DNA from: Luminiphilus sp051201685 | Lineage (GTDB): Bacteria; Pseudomonadota; Gammaproteobacteria; Pseudomonadales; Halieaceae | Assembly: GCF_051201685.1 (NCBI RefSeq) | Contig: NZ_CP179213.1 | Coordinates: forward strand, 3,410,001 to 3,474,000 | Length of the DNA: 64,000 nucleotides | Direction of reading: 5' to 3' | Shown here: piece by piece, positions 50,626-57,807 of the stretch | Layout: each line of letters begins with the position of its first letter | Position numbering within the stretch: the first letter of the stretch is position 1 | Program-made: the position numbers and the translations under genes | Notes under the pieces: model-generated | The model's input: the letters and a program-made list of their open reading frames with translations, nothing else | What the model was told of the DNA's origin: nothing | Database searches by the model: none

Positions 50626-51582
50626 CTATCTGGGCTCTAACTCTCTGAGCTGACTCGTTGCCGCATGCCAAGCGCTGAACAACCCTAACGCGCCGCCTAG
50701 GAACATCATATTCATCACGCCCATGATGCCCAGTCCCGTAAAACGCCGATCGCTGTCATAAAGCTGGAGCAACTGGTTAACGGGCTCAGCAAGATAAATG
50801 AAAAAGATACCCACCATAATCGCGCCCAGCAGACCGCCACCAAATCCAGACCACAATCCGGTGTATAGAAAGGGGCGGCGCGCGTAGGCATCGTCAGCTC
50901 CAATCAATTTAATCACGGCAATTTCATCCCGACGAGCATCGATAGCCAGACGAATCGTGTTGGCCAAAATAAGCACCGCGCCCATCATCATGAGCAGCCC
51001 GATACCCATTGCAAGCCTCCTGCCCGACTGCAACACCCCAGCCAGTCGAGCTTGCCAGAGCGTGTCAAAAACCACCTGATCAACGCCCCTCACGGCTTCT
51101 AACGCCCGCGCCAACTGAGCAAGGCCTTCTGATTCGACGTTATCTACGGGGTTAACTAGTAGTGTATGGGGCAATGGGTTATCGGGAATCGAATCCAGCA
51201 TGCCGACCAACCCGGTATCGGCGGCGAATCTCGCCAGTGCTTGGTCTTGAGGAATAAGGGTCACATCCTGGACATCAACGCGGCTCTCTACACGCTTCAA
51301 GATGTCTTGAGCATCGTTGAGGGAGGCACCTACCTCGAGCAAAACAGAGAAGCGCGCCGGCGAACGCATATCACTAGTCACCGCCTCAATGTTTTGCAGT
51401 ATCACCAAAAGAGAGGCGGGTAGCGCTAGTGCGATTCCCACCACTAACCAAGTCAAGCCTGTAGCTACCGGTAGCCGAAAAGCCCTGCGCAGGCTGCCAG
51501 ACGCCGCCTGCCGGTGGTGATGTATCCATGACACCAAGGTAGGCCTTGGAGCCGTGCCTAGCCCCGTCGCAGGCTTTTTCAT
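50626..51582 (-). CDS. ftsX: Cell division protein FtsX
   Basis: Permease-like partner of FtsE that activates periplasmic peptidoglycan hydrolases via EnvC. 318 residues: a basic cytoplasmic N-terminus, helix 1 (about 42-64), a large periplasmic loop (about 70-180) and three C-terminal helices. DARRDEIAVIKLIGADDAYARRPFLYTG is the conserved cytoplasmic loop, seen here as RDEIAVIKLIGADD. Overlaps ftsE by four bases; end of the ftsY-ftsE-ftsX operon. Confidence 0.95.
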   Translation of the reverse strand: MKKPATGLGTAPRPTLVSWIHHHRQAASGSLRRAFRLPVATGLTWLVVGIALALPASLLVILQNIEAVTSDMRSPARFSVLLEVGASLNDAQDILKRVESRVDVQDVTLIPQDQALARFAADTGLVGMLDSIPDNPLPHTLLVNPVDNVESEGLAQLARALEAVRGVDQVVFDTLWQARLAGVLQSGRRLAMGIGLLMMMGAVLILANTIRLAIDARRDEIAVIKLIGADDAYARRPFLYTGLWSGFGGGLLGAIMVGIFFIYLAEPVNQLLQLYDSDRRFTGLGIMGVMNMMFLGGALGLFSAWHAATSQLRELEPR

Positions 51583-52241
51583 AGCCCAGCTCCCGCCACG
51601 AGCCTACCGTCTTTCAACGTGACGATCCGATGACGCAACCTGGAAATCAAGGCAAGGTCATGGCTGGCAACAATCACAGTCACCCCGACACGATTAAAGG
51701 CCTCGAATAATCCCATAATCTCCGCCGAGAGCTGCGGATCGAGATTACCCGTAGGTTCATCAGCAATTAAAAATCGAGGCCTTGCAACAACCGCCCGTGC
51801 AATCCCAACCCGTTGCTGCTCACCACCCGATAGAACCGCTGGATTGGCTTTCTCTCGACCCAAAAGTCCAACCTTATCGAGCGCAGCTCGAGTTCTCCGT
51901 TGAATATCACGGGGACGAAAGCCGGCTATTTCCAAGGGTAACGCCACATTTTCAAGAACCGACCTGTCGTAGAGCAGTTGATGGTCCTGAAATACAATGC
52001 CAAATTCACCGCGATAACGACCGATATTACGCCCTTTGATTCTCGCCGTGTCCCGGCCATCAACGCGCAATGTGCCCATAGAGGCACGCTCCAGCAGCAT
52101 GAGTAAGCGTAAAAAAGTCGTCTTGCCAGCCCCCGAATGACCGGTGAGAAACACCATTTCACCTGTGCCAATAGTGAGCGAGACGTCACGCAGAGCATCA
52201 TGGTCTGCGTAACGTTTGCTCACTCGGTTAAATTCAATCAC
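51579..52241 (-). CDS. ftsE: Cell division ATP-binding protein FtsE
   Basis: 220-residue ABC ATPase: Walker A GHSGAGKTTFLRL, Q-loop in IVFQDHQLL, signature LSGGEQQRVGIARAV, Walker B FLIADEPTGNLD and switch His in IVASHDLAL. Pairs with FtsX at the septum. It begins three bases after the ftsY stop. Confidence 0.97.
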   Translation of the reverse strand: MIEFNRVSKRYADHDALRDVSLTIGTGEMVFLTGHSGAGKTTFLRLLMLLERASMGTLRVDGRDTARIKGRNIGRYRGEFGIVFQDHQLLYDRSVLENVALPLEIAGFRPRDIQRRTRAALDKVGLLGREKANPAVLSGGEQQRVGIARAVVARPRFLIADEPTGNLDPQLSAEIMGLFEAFNRVGVTVIVASHDLALISRLRHRIVTLKDGRLVAGAGL

Positions 52242-52244
52242 GAG

Positions 52245-53270
52245 CTACGACGACTCACTTTCAAACAAAGCATCCACAAAAGCACTCGCATCAAAGGGCT
52301 GAAGATCTGTTACGCCCTCCCCAATACCCACAAATCGAATCGGTCGCGCCAACTTCTGCGCGATCGCAAAGATCACGCCACCGCGCGCCGTACCGTCTAA
52401 CTTGCTGAGGGCGATACCGGTGACCCCTACAGCCTTATCAAATTCCTCAGCCTGAGACACAGCGTTTTGCCCAGTGCCTGCGTCGAGCACCAGCAACGTC
52501 TCGTGAGGCGCCTGAGGGTCAATCTTTCGCATCACTCTGACCACTTTCTCAAGCTCATCCATCAAATGGCTTTTGTTCTGGAGTCGGCCAGCCGTGTCAG
52601 CAATCAAAATGTCCACCTCCCGAGCATGCGCCGCCTGTAAAGCATCAAACAACACAGACGCACTGTCAGCACCCGTGTGCTGAGCAATCACCGGCACTTC
52701 ATTTCGCTCCCCCCAGACTTGAAGCTGCTCGACCGCAGCCGCTCGGAATGTGTCACCAGCAGCCAGCATGACCTGCTTACCCTGTGCCTTAAAACCATGA
52801 GCAAGCTTGCCGATCGTCGTGGTCTTGCCAGCACCATTGACTCCCACCACCAGTATCACAAAGGGCTTCTGATTGTCGGTGACTAAAGGTTGCTCGCACG
52901 GTGTCAGAATATCAAGCAAAGCCGACTTAGTAGCGGCCATGACCGCAGCGCCATCCGAAAGTTCTTTGCGAGAAATACGCTCAGTGATGGCCGATACAAT
53001 GCGTTGCGTTGCCTCTATCCCTACATCAGCCGTCAAAAGTTGATCTTCCAGAGCCTCCAAAACTTCGCCGTCAATGACTTTGCGCCCCAGAAAAAGCGTG
53101 CCAAGACCGTTGGAAAAATGGCCCCCTGTACGACTTAGGCCGCGGCGAAATCGAGAGTACAAACCGCCGTCCTCTGCCGAATGTGCCTCGGCTGCTACTT
53201 TGCTTTCAGCTTCCAGCGCCAAGCTCTCTGCTGGCTTTTTAGGTTTTTCTTTGCGCCCAAAGAATTTCAT
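52245..53270 (-). CDS. ftsY: Signal recognition particle receptor FtsY
   Basis: SRP GTPase that docks ribosome-SRP complexes at the membrane. 341 residues: short acidic/basic A domain (about 1-45; shorter than in E. coli), N domain (about 45-125) and G domain with GVNGAGKTTTIGKLA, DTFRAAAVEQL, LIADTAGRLQNK and LSKLDGTARGG. First gene of ftsY-ftsE-ftsX, divergent from rsmD. Confidence 0.97.
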   Translation of the reverse strand: MKFFGRKEKPKKPAESLALEAESKVAAEAHSAEDGGLYSRFRRGLSRTGGHFSNGLGTLFLGRKVIDGEVLEALEDQLLTADVGIEATQRIVSAITERISRKELSDGAAVMAATKSALLDILTPCEQPLVTDNQKPFVILVVGVNGAGKTTTIGKLAHGFKAQGKQVMLAAGDTFRAAAVEQLQVWGERNEVPVIAQHTGADSASVLFDALQAAHAREVDILIADTAGRLQNKSHLMDELEKVVRVMRKIDPQAPHETLLVLDAGTGQNAVSQAEEFDKAVGVTGIALSKLDGTARGGVIFAIAQKLARPIRFVGIGEGVTDLQPFDASAFVDALFESESS

Positions 53271-53360
53271 GGCAACGTGCTCATTACAGTTTTGACATTG
53301 AGTTGGTGACTGGGCCGGGCCCTCACATCAGCATGGTAGCACTGCGTCGAGGGAGCAGAC

Positions 53361-53948
53361 ATGCGCAAAGCGCCAATAAAACAAAGTAGTAGCCGACTGC
53401 GCATTATTGGGGGCGAGTGGCGAGGCCTCAGGCTCAATTTTCCTGATAACGTGGCCCACTTGCGACCCACGCCAGACCGGGTCAGAGAAACACTATTCAA
53501 CTGGCTCACAAGCCGTATTCAAGACGCCCACTGTCTCGATCTTTTTGCCGGCAGTGGCGCTCTGGGGCTCGAAGCCCTCTCCAGAGGCGCCAATCACTGC
53601 GTATTTGTCGATAGTTCCGCCGTGGCAACCGACGCTATTCGCGGTCACCTCAGCCATCTGAATGCTCAAGACCGCGCAACGATCGTGAGCAGCAACGCTC
53701 TTGAATGGCAAGGCACCCCCGCGGATATTGTCTTCCTAGACCCTCCCTATTCAGCAGATTTAATCGGCACCGCCTTAGAGCACCTGCTCACAAAAGGTCT
53801 ACTCGCGCCAGACGCTAGGGTTTATGTAGAACTAGAGCGCAATCAGACAATGCCCGACATACCCGCTTCTTTGGAGGTGATTCGGGATAAAGTGGCGGGA
53901 AATGTCCGTTACCTGCTTCTAGCAGTTTCGGATAATGTTTGTTTGTAA
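53361..53948 (+). CDS. rsmD: 16S rRNA (guanine(966)-N2)-methyltransferase
   Basis: 195 residues. RIIGGEWRGLRL at the N-terminus, RPTPDRVRETLFNWL, LDLFAGSGALGLEALSRGA (SAM site) and the catalytic VFLDPPYSADL. GAGGGAG six bases before ATG 53361. Divergent from ftsY with 90 bp between, followed by coaD after 49 bp. Confidence 0.96.
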   Translation: MRKAPIKQSSSRLRIIGGEWRGLRLNFPDNVAHLRPTPDRVRETLFNWLTSRIQDAHCLDLFAGSGALGLEALSRGANHCVFVDSSAVATDAIRGHLSHLNAQDRATIVSSNALEWQGTPADIVFLDPPYSADLIGTALEHLLTKGLLAPDARVYVELERNQTMPDIPASLEVIRDKVAGNVRYLLLAVSDNVCL

Positions 53949-53997
53949 GCGGCCCCTTGTGTACATTCATCGCGGTTATGGCTGAGAATTCGCAGTT

Positions 53998-54483
53998 ATG
54001 CGCACACAATCTATTGTTTACCCCGGAACTTTCGATCCCATCACCAAGGGCCACATTGATTTGGTTGAGCGAGCTGCCAGACTGTTCGGTAGCGTCATCA
54101 TCGCGATAGCCCAAAGTGAAAAGAAGCAGCCCCTTTTCGATCTAAAAGAGCGAACAACCCTTACCCAGGACGCTCTTAGTCACATCGATAACGTAGAAGT
54201 TTGCAGTTTTACCGGGCTGTTAACCGACCTGGTGACGGAGCAGGGGTCTAATTGTGTTCTGCGAGGGTTACGGGCTGTTGCGGACTTCGAATACGAATAT
54301 CAGCTTGCTAATATGAATCGCGCTCTAAAGCCTGATTTTGAGAGCGTATTTCTTACCCCCTCGGAGAATCTCGCCTACATATCTTCTTCTTTAGTCCGGG
54401 AAATTGCATCTATGGGTGGCGACATCACGCCCTTTGTGGCCCCGAACGTAGCGGAAGCGCTCAAGAATAAGTTCCCCGATTAA
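53998..54483 (+). CDS. coaD: Phosphopantetheine adenylyltransferase
   Basis: Penultimate step of coenzyme A synthesis. 161 residues. IVYPGTFDPITKGHIDLVERA carries the nucleotidyltransferase T/HxGH motif (as TKGH), LRGLRAVADFEYEYQLANMNR binds pantetheine, and YISSSLVREIASMGGD is the ISSS motif. Convergent with mutM; both stops lie in TTAA at 54480-54483. Confidence 0.97.
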   Translation: MRTQSIVYPGTFDPITKGHIDLVERAARLFGSVIIAIAQSEKKQPLFDLKERTTLTQDALSHIDNVEVCSFTGLLTDLVTEQGSNCVLRGLRAVADFEYEYQLANMNRALKPDFESVFLTPSENLAYISSSLVREIASMGGDITPFVAPNVAEALKNKFPD

Positions 54484-55289
54484 CGTTGGCAGGTTGTGCA
54501 AAAAACTGAGGTTCGATTACCCAACCTAATCTCTTGAAGTTGGCCAGAGCACGCCCTGCATGACTGGCCTCCTCGACCATAAACACGCAGCTTTTGTGCA
54601 AAGTAGCCAGGTTTGCCATCACCGCCCACAAAATCTCTGAGTGTAGTTCCGCCCTGCTCGATAGCCGCTGCCAACAGCTCCTTCACCGCTTCAGCCAAGC
54701 GCTGATAGCGCTGCAGGCTAATGTTCCCCGCCCTGCGGGTGGGACGGATTCCCGCCATAAAAAGAGCTTCGTTAGCGTATATATTGCCAACACCCACCAC
54801 GATTCGACCGTCCATCAAAAATTGCTTAACCGCCGCCTTTCTGCCTCGAGCCGCCTTATACAACCAAGCTCCGTCAAAATCACTGGATAGGGGTTCGGGA
54901 CCCAAGTGCCGCAGCAGCGCATGGTCATCAGAGGTCAGTAAGTGAAAGCTTCCAAAACGCCGGGGGTCGTTGTATCTGAGGCAATTGCCATCATTGAGGA
55001 CAATATCGACATGGTCGTGAAATAGCGGCGGAGTTGACGCGGGCATAACACGCAATGATCCAGACATACCAAGGTGAACCATCAGTGTGTGGTGCTCGAG
55101 GTCAATGAGTAAATATTTTGCACGGCGTCGGGTGCCCAAAATTCGCTGCCCCGAAGCGAGGGGGGCAAGGGCTTCTTCGATAGGCCAGCGGAGTTTGGCG
55201 TTGCGAATTAAAACGCGCTCAATGCGCCGATCGACCGCATGGGGATCAATGCCACGACGGGTTGTCTCTACTTCAGGCAGCTCAGGCAT
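54480..55289 (-). CDS. mutM: Formamidopyrimidine-DNA glycosylase
   Basis: Removes 8-oxoguanine and FaPy lesions. 269 residues. The catalytic N-terminus MPELPEVETTRRGID, the lysine in LIRNAKLRWPI and the H2TH region (VGVGNIYANEALFMAGI) are intact, and the C-terminal zinc finger has CRACSG and CTTCQR. The rpmG terminator ends 15 bases before its start, so it may have little of its own promoter or depend on read-through. Confidence 0.97.
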   Translation of the reverse strand: MPELPEVETTRRGIDPHAVDRRIERVLIRNAKLRWPIEEALAPLASGQRILGTRRRAKYLLIDLEHHTLMVHLGMSGSLRVMPASTPPLFHDHVDIVLNDGNCLRYNDPRRFGSFHLLTSDDHALLRHLGPEPLSSDFDGAWLYKAARGRKAAVKQFLMDGRIVVGVGNIYANEALFMAGIRPTRRAGNISLQRYQRLAEAVKELLAAAIEQGGTTLRDFVGGDGKPGYFAQKLRVYGRGGQSCRACSGQLQEIRLGNRTSVFCTTCQR

Positions 55290-55303
55290 AACTAACGGGG
55301 CAC

Positions 55304-55335
55304 AAAAAACCCCGGGGCTGGTAACAGCACCGGGG
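55304..55335 (-). terminator. Rho-independent terminator of rpmB-rpmG
   Basis: On the minus strand CCCCGGTGCTG and CAGCCCCGGGG pair over 11 positions with one mismatch and a TTAC loop, followed by six U residues. It begins 24 bases past the rpmG stop and ends 14 bases before the mutM start. Confidence 0.9.
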
Positions 55336-55359
55336 CAGTCTTAAAGAAAGCCGCAAAAC

Positions 55360-55515
55360 CTATTTGATTTTGCCTTCCTTGTAGATGACGTGTTGCCGAG
55401 CCACTGGGTCGAACTTTTTCATCTCCAGTTTCTCTGGCATCGTTCGCTTGTTCTTATCGGTCGTATAAAAGTGACCGGTACCCGCTGTTGAGTTCATGCG
55501 AATTTTTTCACGCAT
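55360..55515 (-). CDS. rpmG: 50S ribosomal protein L33
   Basis: 51 residues from ATG 55515: MREKIRMNSTAGTGHFYTTD, then KNKRTMPEKLEMKKFDP and a Lys-rich end EGKIK. It is the cysteine-free (zinc-independent) form of L33. Twelve bases after rpmB, followed by a strong terminator. Confidence 0.97.
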   Translation of the reverse strand: MREKIRMNSTAGTGHFYTTDKNKRTMPEKLEMKKFDPVARQHVIYKEGKIK

Positions 55516-55527
55516 AGCAATTCTCCT

Positions 55528-55764
55528 TTAAACTTTTTCGCCACGGGCGCGCAACTCGGCAAGTACGGTATCGATACCGCGCTTATCGATGATGCGCATT
55601 CCTTTGGGGGATACACGAAGAGAAACAAACCGCTTTTCGGACTCTACCCAAAACCTATGGTTGTGAAGGTTGGGCAGGAAACGACGACGAGTTCGATTCT
55701 TGGCGTGAGACACATTGTTACCGGTTACCGGGCGCTTGCCGGTAACTTGACAGACTCGAGACAT
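55528..55764 (-). CDS. rpmB: 50S ribosomal protein L28
   Basis: 78 residues from ATG 55764 (MSRVCQVTGKRPVTGNNVSH), the true family start; the frame is open further upstream to 55818. NRTRRRFLPNLHNHRFW and the C-terminal RGIDTVLAELRARG are typical. First gene of rpmB-rpmG with a good promoter upstream. Confidence 0.97.
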   Translation of the reverse strand: MSRVCQVTGKRPVTGNNVSHAKNRTRRRFLPNLHNHRFWVESEKRFVSLRVSPKGMRIIDKRGIDTVLAELRARGEKV

Positions 55765-55802
55765 GGTTAAACCCGTCGCAGGACACTGAAAAAAGGGTGC
55801 GC

Positions 55803-55831
55803 AACATACCAAAGCCATGGCATTACCGCAA
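55803..55831 (-). promoter_or_regulatory. Promoter of rpmB-rpmG
   Basis: TTGCGG (55831-55826) and TATGTT (55808-55803), read on the minus strand, with a 17-base spacer. The rpmB ATG is 39 bases downstream of the -10. Confidence 0.6.
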
Positions 55832-55838
55832 GCCTTAG

Positions 55839-56516
55839 TCAGCGGAACCCTGCTATTCCCTCTGAAGCCATGGACAGATAGCCCCCTTGGCCTACGATTA
55901 AGTGATCAAGAAGCTCGATATCGAGTAACTCGAGGGCGCGGCGAAGCCGCTCCGTCAGCCGAAGATCCGCAGGACTCGGGGCTACCGATCCGGAGGGGTG
56001 GTTGTGCGCGACAATAATCCCAGAGGCACTCAGTTTCAGCGCCATCGCAGCAATTTCTCTGGGGTAAACCGGTGCCGTATTTAGGGTACCTAAAAACAGG
56101 TCACGACATACCAACAGCTGGCGCTGGGTGTTCAGAAATAAACAGGTAAACACCTCCCGGTGCTGCAACTGGTAATGATGCTGCAGATAATCGTGACAGC
56201 TGGCAGGATTTTGCAGCGAAGTCCGTTCAAATAGGCGCTCCTCTGCAAGTCGTTGTGCGAGTAACAGAGAGGACCCCAGCTGGTGGCGTCTTCGGCTCCC
56301 CACACCGACGACTGCTGCGTCGCTGCACAGTAACGCCGCAATTCCCTCCCGGAGAGAGCCGCGGTGACGGTGTAAATAACCTGCAATTTCGAGCTCGGCA
56401 GTCGCAGCAGGCAACCCAAGGGCCGCTGCGAGCAACTCGGCGTCACTTCTAGAGCAGCTACTTTTAGACCTGTCGCACAGTAGTGCAATGCTAAATGTGT
56501 CCAAAAAGCGCTCCAA
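55839..56516 (-). CDS. radC: RadC family protein (JAB/MPN domain)
   Basis: 225 residues from TTG 56516; a TAG two codons before prevents any longer reading. The C-terminal JAMM domain is complete: VAHNHPSGSVAPSPADLRLTERL is represented by HNHPSG and the Asp of PSPADL, with LLDHLIVGQGGYLS. The N-terminal part is short and diverged: the usual RPREKLL-G--ALSDAELLA is reduced to CSRSDAELLAAALG. Function is unsettled: not a RecG-like repair protein as once thought. Divergent from coaBC by 40 bp. Confidence 0.88.
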   Translation of the reverse strand: MERFLDTFSIALLCDRSKSSCSRSDAELLAAALGLPAATAELEIAGYLHRHRGSLREGIAALLCSDAAVVGVGSRRRHQLGSSLLLAQRLAEERLFERTSLQNPASCHDYLQHHYQLQHREVFTCLFLNTQRQLLVCRDLFLGTLNTAPVYPREIAAMALKLSASGIIVAHNHPSGSVAPSPADLRLTERLRRALELLDIELLDHLIVGQGGYLSMASEGIAGFR

Positions 56517-56556
56517 GTGCTAGTGTTCAGGGTATTTTCTGGGTTAGCGCGATCGA

Positions 56557-57807
56557 ATGGGACACCTTCACAATCGGAACATCATCATCGGTGTAACAGG
56601 TGGTATTGCTGCCTACAAGATCGCCGAACTGATCCGCCTTCTTCGAGGTGATGGTGCCGCGGTACGGATCATAATGTCTCGGGGGGCTCAGGCCTTCGTC
56701 ACGCCACTTACCTTACAATCACTCTCCGGGTTTCCGGTCCACACCGAGCTTCTGGATGAAACCGCGGAAATGGGCATGGGGCATATTGAATTAGCGCGAT
56801 GGGCAGACGCTTTTATCGTGGCTCCTGCAACAGCCGACGCGCTGGCTAGGCTTGCTGCAGGGCGAGCCGATGACCTTCTAACCACTACCGCCCTCGCGAC
56901 TCCCGCTCCAGTTTTTGTGGCACCGGCCATGAATCAGCAAATGTGGAAAAATGCAGCAACTGCAACAAATATTCAGCGCCTCACAGATCGCGGCGTCGAA
57001 ATAATTGGCCCAAGTGCGGGTGAGCAGGCCTGTGGTGATGTAGGTTTGGGCAGGCTAACCGAACCCGCAGAGATCAGAGCTGCAATCAGTGCTCACTTCC
57101 CTAGCCGGGCACTGGAGGGCCGTCGCGTTGTCATTACAGCAGGCCCGACACGTGAACCTTTAGATCCGGTGCGGTACATCTCAAACCACAGCTCAGGAAA
57201 AATGGGGTTTGCCCTCGCTCAAGCTGCAGCTGAAGCAGGCGCAGAGACCGTTTTAATAAGTGGCCCCGTCACACTTGATACGCCCGAGGGCGTCACTCGT
57301 GTGAATGTAGATACAGCACTTCAAATGCACGAGGCCTGCTTTCACCACCTCGAAAAGCCTACGGCGCTCTTTATTGGTAGCGCCGCAGTCGCAGATTATC
57401 GAGCCGAAGTTAATGCGCCGCAAAAAATAAAAAAGGTGGGTGACACGCTTACCTTAAATCTCACCCGTAACCCCGATATCATCACAGAGGTCGCCCGATC
57501 AGCCAGCCGGCCGTCTTTGGTGGTTGGGTTTGCTGCTGAAACTGAGCACCTCATAAAGCATGCAGAGGCTAAACGCCTGGCGAAGCAACTTGATGTTGTC
57601 ATTGCTAATGATGTCAGCCGAGCCGATATAGGGTTTAACAGTGACGTTAACATGGTGACTTGGGTAGATAGCGCGGGACATGACGTTGTCCCCATAACGA
57701 CCAAACGTAATCTAGCCAAGCTTTTGATCGCGCGCTGTATCGAAAGAATGCCCAAAAGCTATGATGACGACGAACAAAGCGCGACTGGATTGGAGGATGA
57801 TCGTTGA
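56557..57807 (+). CDS. coaBC: Bifunctional phosphopantothenoylcysteine decarboxylase/synthetase
   Basis: CoaC domain (about 1-185, FMN): IIIGVTGGIAAYKIAELIR, the active-site region AEMGMGHIELARWAD with the His, and APAMNQQMW. CoaB domain (about 190-405): ITAGPTREPLDPVRYISNHSSG given as VITAGPTREPLDPVR, KIKK, and NLTRNPDII, GFAAET. 416 residues. It makes 4'-phosphopantetheine, two steps before CoaD. The expected dut gene does not follow: the AlgC-like gene overlaps its stop by four bases. Confidence 0.97.
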   Translation: MGHLHNRNIIIGVTGGIAAYKIAELIRLLRGDGAAVRIIMSRGAQAFVTPLTLQSLSGFPVHTELLDETAEMGMGHIELARWADAFIVAPATADALARLAAGRADDLLTTTALATPAPVFVAPAMNQQMWKNAATATNIQRLTDRGVEIIGPSAGEQACGDVGLGRLTEPAEIRAAISAHFPSRALEGRRVVITAGPTREPLDPVRYISNHSSGKMGFALAQAAAEAGAETVLISGPVTLDTPEGVTRVNVDTALQMHEACFHHLEKPTALFIGSAAVADYRAEVNAPQKIKKVGDTLTLNLTRNPDIITEVARSASRPSLVVGFAAETEHLIKHAEAKRLAKQLDVVIANDVSRADIGFNSDVNMVTWVDSAGHDVVPITTKRNLAKLLIARCIERMPKSYDDDEQSATGLEDDR

